From an uncultured Prevotella sp. (lineage in GTDB: Bacteria; Bacteroidota; Bacteroidia; Bacteroidales; Bacteroidaceae): a stretch of 28,499 nucleotides of DNA. Where the stretch lies: the NCBI GenBank assembly GCA_900547005.1, contig URER01000033.1, positions 1 through 28,499 on the forward strand, written 5' to 3'. Both the position numbers and the translations under genes were made by a program. This document shows, in pieces, positions 21,349 to 28,499 of this stretch; position 1 is the first letter of the stretch; every line of letters starts with the position of its first letter. The notes beneath the pieces were generated by a model. The model had not been told where the DNA came from and ran no database searches. It saw nothing but the letters and a program-made list of their open reading frames with translations.

Positions 21349-22200
21349 ATGTTACGTATAGCAGTACAGTCAAAAGGCCGTCTCTACGACGACACCATGA
21401 ACCTGCTCGCAGAGGCAGACATCAAAGTGCCGTCGAGCAAGAGAACGCTCCTCGTCCAGTCTTCAAACTTCCCGCTCGAAGTGTTGTATCTACGGGATGA
21501 TGATATTCCACAGAGCGTGGCAAACGGTGTTGCCGACATAGGCGTTGTTGGCGAAAACGAGTTTGTAGAACGTGGCGAAGACGCACAGATAATCTCTCGT
21601 CTCGGCTTCAGCAAGTGCCGTCTGTCGCTGGCTATTCCAAAGAAAATCAACTATTCAGGATTAAACTGGTTCAACGACAAGAAAATCGCCACATCATATC
21701 CGAACATCTTGCGTTCGTTTATGAACAAGAATAACATCAAGGCCGACATCCATGTAATCAACGGTAGTGTTGAAATCAGTCCGGGAATAGGTCTCGCCGA
21801 TGGTATTTTCGACATCGTAAGTTCAGGGTCTACGCTCGTGAGCAACAATCTTTCCGAGGTTGAGGTGGTCATGAACAGCGAGGCTCTGCTCATCGGCAAC
21901 TGGCGCATGAATGAGGAGAAGCATCAGATTCTGAATGAGATTCTGTTCCGTTTCGAGGCTGTGAAGCAGGCTGAGGACAAGAAATATGTACGGATGAACG
22001 CTCCAAAGGCAAGACTGCAAGAGATTATCAATGTACTGCCTGGCTTGAAGAGTCCGACAATCATACCGCTTGCCGACGAGGAATGGTGTTCCATCCACAC
22101 GGTGCTCGACCAGAAACGCTTCTGGGAAATAATCGGTAAACTGAAAGAAATGGGTGCGCAGGGTATTCTTGTAACCCCGATAGAAAAGATGATTTTATAA
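21349..22200 (+). CDS. hisG: ATP phosphoribosyltransferase (long form)
   Basis: HisG catalyses the first, feedback-regulated step of histidine synthesis, joining ATP and phosphoribosyl pyrophosphate. The 283-residue length, with a C-terminal regulatory ACT-like segment (IIPLADEEWCSIHTVLDQKR and onward to VTPIEKMIL), marks the long form that works without HisZ. Catalytic-domain motifs include LRIAVQSKGRLYDDTMNLL, GVADIGVVGENEF and the PRPP-site DGIFDIVSSGSTL. The frame can be read upstream to a TTG at 21319, but that codon lies inside the promoter -7 box, so the ATG at 21349 is the start. It is followed by hisD after 35 bp. Confidence 0.96.
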   Translation: MLRIAVQSKGRLYDDTMNLLAEADIKVPSSKRTLLVQSSNFPLEVLYLRDDDIPQSVANGVADIGVVGENEFVERGEDAQIISRLGFSKCRLSLAIPKKINYSGLNWFNDKKIATSYPNILRSFMNKNNIKADIHVINGSVEISPGIGLADGIFDIVSSGSTLVSNNLSEVEVVMNSEALLIGNWRMNEEKHQILNEILFRFEAVKQAEDKKYVRMNAPKARLQEIINVLPGLKSPTIIPLADEEWCSIHTVLDQKRFWEIIGKLKEMGAQGILVTPIEKMIL

Positions 22201-22235
22201 CGCAAGACCCGCTTCTTGCATCAGAATAAGACAGC

Positions 22236-23522
22236 ATGAATATTATAAGGTATCCGGAAAAGGCCGAGTGGGCATCCATCGTGGAGCGTCCTCACTTGGA
22301 TGTTTCGCAGTTGAACGCCACCGTATCGGGCATTCTCGAAGACGTTAAGTGTCATGGCGACGAGGCCGTGATACGCTATGAGGCGAAGTTCGACCATGCC
22401 AGCCTCTCCTCCCTTGCCGTAACCGAGCAGGAAATAGAGGAGGCTTGCAATCTTGTCAACAAGGATTTGCACGACGCGCTCGTACTTGCCCACGACAATA
22501 TCTATAAGTTTCATGCCTCGCAACAGTTTGAAAGCAAGAAGATTGAGACGGCGAAAGGTGTTACTTGCTGGCAGAAAAGCGTGCCGATAGAGAAGGTTGG
22601 CCTGTATATTCCGGGGGGAACGGCTCCGCTGTTTTCCACGGTACTGATGCTTGCCACCCCGGCTAAGATTGCCGGATGCAAGGAGATTGTGCTGTGCACA
22701 CCGCCAAACAAGGAGGGCAAAGTGAACCCGGCGATTCTCGTTGCGGCCAAGATTGCCGGTGTGAACCGAATCTTCAAGACCGGAGGAGTACAGGCGATAG
22801 GTGCTATGGCCTACGGAACAGAAAGCGTTCCGAAGGTCTACAAGATTTTCGGACCGGGCAACCAGTATGTCATGGCGGCCAAGCAACAGGTCAGCCTGCA
22901 CGATGTGGCGATAGATATGCCTGCTGGTCCGTCGGAAGTGTGCGTCATTGCCGATGCAAACAGCAACGCTACGTTCGTGGCTGCCGACCTCTTGAGTCAG
23001 GCCGAGCACGGTATCGACTCGCAGGTATTCTTGATTTCAACTTCGGAAGAGATGATTGCGAAGGTTCAAAGCGAGGTGGAAAGACAGTTAGACCTGCTTC
23101 CGCGCAAGGAGATTGCAGCCAAGACGCTTGAAAACTCTACGATGGTACTCGTAAAAGACAGCGATGAGGCGATGGAACTGAGCAACGCCTATGCGCCCGA
23201 ACATCTTATCATAGCTACCGATGACTATGAAGTGCTTGCAGGAAAGGTGGTAAACGCCGGCTCGGTGTTCCTCGGAAAATACGCTTGCGAGAGTGCGGGC
23301 GACTATGCAAGCGGCACAAACCACACCCTGCCGACGCACAGCTTCGCGTTGGAATATAGCGGGGTGAACCTCGACAGCTATAACCGCAAAATCACATTCC
23401 AGCATCTCACAGAGGATGGAATACGCAGCATAGGCCACGCTGTGGAGGTAATGGCTGCCAACGAACAGCTCGATGCACACAAGAATGCCATGACCGTAAG
23501 AATAGAAGAGATAAACAAGTAA
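22236..23522 (+). CDS. hisD: Histidinol dehydrogenase
   Basis: This zinc enzyme oxidises L-histidinol to L-histidine with two NAD+. The 428-residue protein shows VGLYIPGGTAPLFSTVLM, ATPAKIAGCKEIVLCTPP, FGPGNQYVMAAKQQV and PAGPSEVCVIADANSNATFV. The metal and catalytic region is AADLLSQAEHGIDSQVFLIS, followed by APEHLII, GDYASGTNHTLPTHSFA and the C-terminal GHAVEVMAANEQLDAHKNAM. The length is normal. It lies between hisG and hisC with short gaps (35 and 17 bp), so the three form one operon. Confidence 0.97.
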   Translation: MNIIRYPEKAEWASIVERPHLDVSQLNATVSGILEDVKCHGDEAVIRYEAKFDHASLSSLAVTEQEIEEACNLVNKDLHDALVLAHDNIYKFHASQQFESKKIETAKGVTCWQKSVPIEKVGLYIPGGTAPLFSTVLMLATPAKIAGCKEIVLCTPPNKEGKVNPAILVAAKIAGVNRIFKTGGVQAIGAMAYGTESVPKVYKIFGPGNQYVMAAKQQVSLHDVAIDMPAGPSEVCVIADANSNATFVAADLLSQAEHGIDSQVFLISTSEEMIAKVQSEVERQLDLLPRKEIAAKTLENSTMVLVKDSDEAMELSNAYAPEHLIIATDDYEVLAGKVVNAGSVFLGKYACESAGDYASGTNHTLPTHSFALEYSGVNLDSYNRKITFQHLTEDGIRSIGHAVEVMAANEQLDAHKNAMTVRIEEINK

Positions 23523-23539
23523 ATTCCAATCATCGGATT

Positions 23540-24574
23540 ATGAAACCATTAAACGAACTTATCCGTCCCAACATACAGGCTCTTTCGCCATACAGCAGCG
23601 CACGCAACGAATATAGCGGACACGAGGCTCACGTGTTTCTCGATGCCAACGAGTGTCCTTACAACAAGCCGTTCAACCGCTATCCGGATCCGTTGCAAAT
23701 TGAACTGAAAAAGGAATTGGCCAAGATTAAGGGGGTGGGCATCGAACAAATCTTCTTGGGTAACGGCTCGGACGAGGCCATCGACCTGCCCTATCGCATT
23801 TTCTGCACACCGGGAAAGGATAATGCCGTGGCTATCGGACCGACATACGGAATGTATAAGGTATGCGCCGACATCAACGATGTGGAATACCGCACGGTGC
23901 TGCTCGACGAAGGTTTCAAACTCAACGCAGCCAAACTGCTCGATGCCTGCGATGATAATACAAAACTGATTTGGCTCTGCTCACCCAACAACCCGACGGG
24001 CAACAACCTCAACCGCGAGGAGATAGAGAAGGTCCTGAAAGGATTCGGCGGCATAGTCATCGTGGACGAGGCTTACTCCGACTTCTCACAAGAGAGACCT
24101 TTCCGCCTCGAACTCGATAAACATCCTAACCTTATCGTGCTCAACACATTCAGCAAGGCGTGGGGAAGCGCGGCAATAAGACTCGGAATGGCATTCGCCG
24201 GCAAGAAGATTATCGACTTATTTAATAAGGTGAAGTATCCTTATAACGTAAACCTGCTTACGCAAGAGCAGGCGCTGAAGATACTGAAACAGCGTTTTGA
24301 GGTTGGGGATTGGATTCGCCTCATCAACCAGGAGCGCACAAGAATGATGTCGGCATTCATGGATTTGCCTATCTGCGAGCGAGTATATCCCACAAACGCC
24401 AACTTCTTCCTTGCCAAGATGACCGACGCACCTACCATTTACAGCTACTTGGTGGATAAAGGCATCATTGTGAGAAACCGCCATCGTGTGGAACTTTGCG
24501 CCAACTGCCTGCGCATAACAATAGGCAGCAAGAGCGAGAACGACGAGCTTCTCGCGGCTTTAAGACAATATTAG
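23540..24574 (+). CDS. hisC: Histidinol-phosphate aminotransferase
   Basis: HisC is a pyridoxal-phosphate aminotransferase (fold type I) that converts imidazole-acetol phosphate to histidinol phosphate. Visible motifs are FLDANECPYNKPFNRYPDP, FLGNGSDEAIDL, LCSPNNPTGNNL, IVIVDEAYSDFS and the Schiff-base lysine in LNTFSKAWGSAAIRLGMAFA. The C-terminal HRVELCANCLRITIGSKSEN carries the substrate-phosphate arginine. At 344 residues it has the usual length. It is the last gene of hisGDC, and a strong terminator follows; in many Bacteroidetes hisB would come next. Confidence 0.96.
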   Translation: MKPLNELIRPNIQALSPYSSARNEYSGHEAHVFLDANECPYNKPFNRYPDPLQIELKKELAKIKGVGIEQIFLGNGSDEAIDLPYRIFCTPGKDNAVAIGPTYGMYKVCADINDVEYRTVLLDEGFKLNAAKLLDACDDNTKLIWLCSPNNPTGNNLNREEIEKVLKGFGGIVIVDEAYSDFSQERPFRLELDKHPNLIVLNTFSKAWGSAAIRLGMAFAGKKIIDLFNKVKYPYNVNLLTQEQALKILKQRFEVGDWIRLINQERTRMMSAFMDLPICERVYPTNANFFLAKMTDAPTIYSYLVDKGIIVRNRHRVELCANCLRITIGSKSENDELLAALRQY

Positions 24575-24581
24575 ATTCATG

Positions 24582-24636
24582 ATTAAGACGGATTTGCATG
24601 ATAAAAGTTGTCCAGCAAGTCCGTCTTAATTATTAT
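24582..24636 (+). terminator. Terminator of hisGDC
   Basis: ATTAAGACGGATTTGC (24582-24597) pairs with GCAAGTCCGTCTTAAT (24615-24630), a 16-bp stem with one wobble, and TATTAT follows. It starts 8 bp after the hisC stop codon. Confidence 0.85.
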
Positions 24637-24740
24637 ACAAGCCCGTATTTATAATACTTCCGACATCCGAATAAAGATAAGAAATACATTATTTATTCAA
24701 CAAAACGAGTAAGTTCTTACTATATTCTTTTAATTTTTAG

Positions 24741-24748
24741 TAACTTTG
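24741..24748 (+). promoter_or_regulatory. -7 box of the transporter gene
   Basis: TAACTTTG matches TAnnTTTG exactly. The upstream region is AT-rich with no clear TTTG at the right distance. The leader would be about 15 nt. Confidence 0.6.
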
Positions 24749-24769
24749 CAGCCAATTATTTAACTTATT

Positions 24770-26464
24770 ATGGATTGGCTTATTAATTTATTCACAACTC
24801 AAGACTCAGTAGCCCATATCGTGCTACTCTACTCTATCGTGATTGCGGTAGGTGTCTATTTGGGAAAAATCAAGATTGGCGGAATCTCGCTCGGAGTAAC
24901 ATTCGTGCTCTTCGCAGGCATCGTTGCCGGACATATCGGCTTCACAGGCCCGACGGCAACACTCACGTTCCTGCAAGATTTCGGTCTGATTTTGTTCGTA
25001 TTCATGATTGGTCTGCAAGTAGGCCCGGGCTTTTTCGAGAGCTTCGGCAAGGCCGGCATAAAACTGAATATGCTTTCCATCCTTGCCGTTCTGCTGAATA
25101 TCGGCGTGATGTTTGCTTGCTACTATCTGTTCTTCGACACATCCAATGTCAATAATCTGCCGATGATGGTAGGTACTCTCTATGGTGCCGTAACGAATAC
25201 GCCGGGACTTGGTGCCGCAAACGAGGCTCTTTCGTCTGTATTCAGCAACGGTTCCGCACCGACAATCGCGTCCGGTTATGCCTGTGCATACCCTCTCGGT
25301 GTGCTCGGTATCATTGGTGCGACACTGGCAATAAAGTACTTATGCCACGTAGACTTCGAGGAAGAGGAAGAGCAACTGAGCGATGCGGAGGCTGAAAACC
25401 CGCACGCCAAGCCACATACAATGCACTTACGCGTTGCGAATTCATACATTACAGGCCGCAACCTCATGCAAATATCCGAGTTCTTAAACCGCGACATTGT
25501 CTGTACGCGTGTCCGCCACGAGGGCATTGTGTCCATTCCGAACCGCAACACAGTGTTCGAGATGGACGATGAAGTCCTGATTGTGTGCGCTGAAGCCGAT
25601 GCTGAAGCCATAAAGGCATTCATCGGTCCGGAGATTGAGGCAGAATGGATAGAGGACGACCAAAAGCAGCCGATGGTTTCACGCCGAATCATAGTAACAA
25701 ACACATCGATGAACGGTAAGACTCTCGGCAAGATGCATTTCTCAAGTGTCTATGGTGTCAACGTAACACGCATCACCCGTCAGGGCATGGACCTCTTCGC
25801 AAGCCGCAACCACCACTTCCACGTGGGCGATAAGATTATGGTTGTAGGTCCGGAGGATAACGTCAACCGCGTGGCTGAGCTTATGGGTAACTCCGTTAAG
25901 CGCCTCGATGCACCTAATATCGCAACAATATTTGTCGGAATCATTGTCGGCATCCTCTTCGGAAGCCTTCCATTGGCAATCCCAGGAATGCCGGTTCCAC
26001 TGAAACTTGGTCTTGCCGGCGGTCCGCTGATTATAGCAATCCTCATCGGACGCTATGGCTATCGCATGAAACTCGTAACCTATACCACGACATCCGCCAA
26101 CATGATGCTTCGCGAGATCGGTCTTGTCCTGTTCCTCGCATCCGTAGGTATCAAGGCCGGAGCAGGCTTCTGGGAGACCGTAGTGCAGGGCGATGGACTG
26201 AAATATGTAGGCTGCGGTTTCCTCATCACGATCATTCCTATTTTGATTGTCGGTACGATAGCACGCCTGAAATATAAGTTCAACTACTTCACCATTATGG
26301 GTATGCTTGCCGGAACATATACCGATCCGCCAGCATTGGCTTACGCCAACTCTGTGTGCAACCGTGAAGCACCGGCCGTAGGTTACTCTACCGTTTATCC
26401 GTTGAGTATGTTCATGCGCATCTTCACCGCACAGATAATCGTCTTGTTCTTCTGCGGAGCGTGA
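24770..26464 (+). CDS. Putative transporter, AspT/YidE/YbjL type with two RCK_C domains
   Basis: The 564-residue membrane protein has the duplicated layout of the aspartate:alanine exchanger family. About five transmembrane helices (residues 14-190, with FGLILFVFMIGLQVGPGFFE and TNTPGLGAANEAL) come first. Two cytoplasmic RCK/TrkA-C domains follow (about 210-290 and 300-378, LRVANSYITGRNLMQISEFL and RRIIVTNTSMNGKTLG). A second set of helices (about 382-564) carries LVLFLASVGIKAGAGFWE and GTYTDPPALAYANS. The substrate is not deducible: AspT exchanges aspartate and alanine, while YidE/YbjL homologues are uncharacterised. It stands alone between terminators and has its own promoter. Confidence 0.9.
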   Translation: MDWLINLFTTQDSVAHIVLLYSIVIAVGVYLGKIKIGGISLGVTFVLFAGIVAGHIGFTGPTATLTFLQDFGLILFVFMIGLQVGPGFFESFGKAGIKLNMLSILAVLLNIGVMFACYYLFFDTSNVNNLPMMVGTLYGAVTNTPGLGAANEALSSVFSNGSAPTIASGYACAYPLGVLGIIGATLAIKYLCHVDFEEEEEQLSDAEAENPHAKPHTMHLRVANSYITGRNLMQISEFLNRDIVCTRVRHEGIVSIPNRNTVFEMDDEVLIVCAEADAEAIKAFIGPEIEAEWIEDDQKQPMVSRRIIVTNTSMNGKTLGKMHFSSVYGVNVTRITRQGMDLFASRNHHFHVGDKIMVVGPEDNVNRVAELMGNSVKRLDAPNIATIFVGIIVGILFGSLPLAIPGMPVPLKLGLAGGPLIIAILIGRYGYRMKLVTYTTTSANMMLREIGLVLFLASVGIKAGAGFWETVVQGDGLKYVGCGFLITIIPILIVGTIARLKYKFNYFTIMGMLAGTYTDPPALAYANSVCNREAPAVGYSTVYPLSMFMRIFTAQIIVLFFCGA

Positions 26465-26503
26465 TGTGAGAACAATAAATTAAGACTTAATATGCGAAAG
26501 ACA

Positions 26504-26524
26504 GAGAAATAGCTGTTATTTCTC
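26504..26524. other. Small hairpin downstream of the transporter gene
   Basis: GAGAAATA (26504-26511) and TATTTCTC (26517-26524) form an 8-bp stem with a 5-base loop. It lies just ahead of the main terminator and may only protect the transcript's 3' end. Confidence 0.35.
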
Positions 26525-26533
26525 AAAGACATA

Positions 26534-26578
26534 AAAAAGGGGAATGAAACGCCGATTTGGCATTTCATTCCCCTTTTT
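26534..26578 (+). terminator. Strong, probably bidirectional terminator
   Basis: AAAAAGGGGAATGAAA (from 26534) and TTTCATTCCCCTTTTT (ending 26578) form a perfect 16-bp stem, extended by GCC/GGC around a short loop. The A-tract and T-tract on either side allow it to work for the transporter gene and, read from the other strand, for transcripts coming from the helicase gene. Confidence 0.9.
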
Positions 26579-26636
26579 ACATTCTCCATCAAGCCTTTAT
26601 TTCCCTTAATACGTCCTCCATTTCCATCACTATGGT

Positions 26637-26770
26637 ATAGTACTATGGCACAGTACTCGAGTAATTCGGCTTTAGTACTGAAGTATTTTGGGCTTAGTAC
26701 TCGAGTAATTCAGGCTCAAATACTCGAGTATTTCGGCTTTAGTACTGGAGTAATTCGGGCCTTAGTACTG
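26637..26770 (+). repeat. 134-bp palindrome array, copy B
   Basis: Palindromic units start at 26654, 26676, 26698, 26721 and 26743 (TACTCGAGTA three times, plus TACTGAAGTA and TACTGGAGTA), with a partial unit at 26766. The periods of 22, 22, 23, 22 and 23 bp are the same as in copy A at 8074-8207, and the distinctive linker ATTCAGGCTCAAA is in the same position. It lies between the 3' ends of two convergent genes; the rest of the 26465-26850 gap holds the terminator and AT-rich sequence. Confidence 0.9.
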
Positions 26771-26850
26771 AGCCGTTATATTTTTTCCGTAAAAACATCT
26801 GCATATTTACTATTTTATTTCAACCAAACTTTATCTGCAAATAAGACTGG

Positions 26851-28499
26851 TTAATCCGGCACATGGAAGTTGCCTGAGCAATAATCAGAGGCCGGAATAT
26901 CAAAATAAGAGTTGTGTTCGCGAGCATATTTTATCAATGAGGCGAAGACTTTGTCGATGCTGAGGAGGCGCGGATTGCCTATTATGATTAAATGTTCGCG
27001 CGCGCGAGTCATGGCGACATTCAACTTACGGTCGATAGGAACGCCACCGTCCTCGAACACATTAGACACGAGGAAGTTGAGCTGATACTGCCGCTGTATG
27101 GTGAAACCATAGATAATGATGTCGCGCTGGCTACCCTGAAAACGCTCAACGGTGTCGATGGTGATGTCATGCAGCACCGGAATACCGTAAGCGTCGATGG
27201 CTTTGCGCACGGTGGCAATCTGATTGCGATAAGGAACGATTACGCCGACAGTCATAGAGACATCGAACGAGTCGCTGTGCATACGGTAAGCCTGCACCAC
27301 CGTGGCCGCAATCATATCGGCCTCAACGCGATTTACTTTGTCAGACTCGATGTGTTCCGTGGACGGCGGAGCCGCAAGAAACGCAATGCGGCGCGTTGAC
27401 AGCAATTCGGAAATGCCGTTATCGCTATGGACATGAGCCGGAAGCGGCACCTCCTGATGCGGACACGGCACCACAGCAAGGCGGTTTTCGTAGAAAGAAG
27501 CGCTCGGGAACATGGCTATATCACGGTGCATACGGCCCTGACGGGTGAGCATATAGACATAGCGCGGGTCGTCTTTGTACTTCCTCAGCAGGCGTTCAAA
27601 CAACGACAAACGGCAATCCGTGAGATTAATCTCCAACAATTCGGATTCGGTAACGGACGACTCATCGGCGGTCTGCTGCACAACGGCAGGCAACTGCTTA
27701 TGGTCGCCGATGAAAACAAACTTCTTTATAGCTTCCGTTCCGTTGCATTGCGCACTCATCAAGCCCACGAGATGTGGCTCAAGTATCTGCGAAGCCTCAT
27801 CCACCACTGCTATGTCAAATGTCTTTATTGTAAACAGTGCTGCCGAACCGTTAAGCGACGAGGTCGTTCCGCAGAACACGCGCGTGTTCTTTATCAGCTC
27901 CTTTATCGCACCCAAGTCCTTACATTGAGCCGTTCTATTCTCAATCAGATTATCACGATAAGCCGGCGAACACATCAGTTCGCTGCCGATACGTATGAAA
28001 TCGATGCCCGCCTCACGCAGTTTGCTGCATATCTCATCCACCGCATAATTGGTATATGCCGTCAAAAGAATACAGGAATCGCCCGACGCGAGTTCCTCAC
28101 GCACGATGTTGAGCATACCAAAAGACGTCTTGCCCGTACCCGGAGGACCGATAACGAGAAACATCTCGCGTGCCTGCTTAGCCCGAAGCACAAGGTCGTT
28201 GAACGCTCCATAGTCGCCCGCAAGCACCTTCGTCGTGTCTGTTTCCGGCTCGCTCTGTGTGAGGATAAGGTCTCTCCGCCGTTTGGAAGCAGTGAGAAAG
28301 GCCTGCATTCCTGAGTAAAGCGAATTGTAAGACGACTCAAAGAAGTCGCGCTCCACAGCCCAACGCACGCTATCCGGCTTATGAAAGACCTTGTCGCCCA
28401 TCTGGATATTGCGCAGGCGGACGGTTATTCCGGTGGGCGTAATGTCGGAAAGCGTACCACGGAACACCATCTGCGCACACACATCCGGTACTCGCCCGA
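26851..28499 (-). CDS. Superfamily 1 helicase, UPF1/Dna2-like (N-terminus outside the window)
   Basis: The frame stays open to the window edge, so this is the C-terminal 549 codons of a longer protein. Visible helicase motifs are Walker A GPPGTGKTS (near 28126-28149), motif Ia LLTAYTNYAVDEI, Walker B VVDEASQI, motif III FIGDHKQLPAVV, motif IV GVIVPYRNQIATV, motif V DTVERFQGSQRDIII and motif VI KLNVAMTRAREHLIIIG. These place it with the AAA_11/AAA_12 helicases related to UPF1 and Dna2. In Bacteroidetes such helicases are often about 1,100 residues with an N-terminal nuclease-like region, which cannot be checked here. A role in DNA or RNA unwinding during repair is inferred. Confidence 0.9.
   Translation of the reverse strand, partial: GRVPDVCAQMVFRGTLSDITPTGITVRLRNIQMGDKVFHKPDSVRWAVERDFFESSYNSLYSGMQAFLTASKRRRDLILTQSEPETDTTKVLAGDYGAFNDLVLRAKQAREMFLVIGPPGTGKTSFGMLNIVREELASGDSCILLTAYTNYAVDEICSKLREAGIDFIRIGSELMCSPAYRDNLIENRTAQCKDLGAIKELIKNTRVFCGTTSSLNGSAALFTIKTFDIAVVDEASQILEPHLVGLMSAQCNGTEAIKKFVFIGDHKQLPAVVQQTADESSVTESELLEINLTDCRLSLFERLLRKYKDDPRYVYMLTRQGRMHRDIAMFPSASFYENRLAVVPCPHQEVPLPAHVHSDNGISELLSTRRIAFLAAPPSTEHIESDKVNRVEADMIAATVVQAYRMHSDSFDVSMTVGVIVPYRNQIATVRKAIDAYGIPVLHDITIDTVERFQGSQRDIIIYGFTIQRQYQLNFLVSNVFEDGGVPIDRKLNVAMTRAREHLIIIGNPRLLSIDKVFASLIKYAREHNSYFDIPASDYCSGNFHVPD

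Noticed and set aside
24575..24769. Remnant of hisB downstream of hisC
   Set aside because: The stretch holds only a terminator, AT-rich DNA and the next promoter; no hisB-like sequence was seen.
26645..26854. Open frame of about 69 codons across palindrome array B, giving a semi-repetitive peptide
   Set aside because: The 22-23 bp periods do not keep a reading frame, and copy A offers no equivalent frame; it is a by-product of the repeat.
27427..28314. Open frame of 295 codons antisense to the helicase gene
   Set aside because: All helicase motifs are on the minus strand; the antisense translation is low-complexity and resembles nothing known.

Overview
The window looks like chromosomal DNA of an anaerobic Bacteroidales bacterium, most likely Prevotellaceae. 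The evidence is the Bacteroidetes-type promoters (-7 TAnnTTTG, sometimes with TTG/TTTG about 20 bases upstream), the lack of strong Shine-Dalgarno sites, class III ribonucleotide reductase, RNase Y next to zapA, long-form HisG and an AspT/YidE-type transporter. No rRNA, tRNA, CRISPR array, transposase or phage gene was seen.

Layout. 1-2180: a dispersed repeat, then kdsA-kdsD, two consecutive steps of Kdo synthesis. 2265-3605: a secreted phospholipase D/cardiolipin-synthase-like protein. 3606-7956 (minus strand): nrdD-nrdG with a LuxR-type regulator as third gene, preceded by a RIC/hemerythrin-LuxR fusion regulator; together they suggest an anaerobic or nitrosative stress module. 7957-8322: a 134-bp palindrome array and the rny terminator. 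8323-10494 (minus): zapB-like, zapA and rny. 10559-11185 (minus): an unrecognised conserved-looking gene. 11433-16310: an exopolysaccharide initiation cassette (sugar-phosphate transferase, rfbA, Wzc-like tyrosine kinase). 16394-19391: a HAD-type hydrolase, an outer-membrane beta-barrel protein, a SpoU rRNA methyltransferase and hisB. 19392-20156: a gene-free, repeat-rich stretch. 20157-21263 (minus): a lytic transglycosylase lipoprotein. 21349-24574: hisG-hisD-hisC. 24770-26464: a putative transporter. 26465-26850: a terminator and the second palindrome array. 26851-28499 (minus): the C-terminal part of a UPF1/Dna2-like helicase that runs off the window.

Two repeat families are the least explained content. 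One is a 203-bp unit with 17-bp inverted ends (39-241 and 19505-19707), present in opposite orientations about 19 kb apart. The other is a 134-bp block of 10-bp palindromes spaced 22-23 bp apart (8074-8207 and 26637-26770), present in the same orientation and with the same order of variant units in both copies. The most interesting gene neighbourhood is the oxygen-sensitive nrdDG operon bracketed by two related LuxR-type regulators, one with a di-iron sensor domain and one with a degenerate receiver-like domain.
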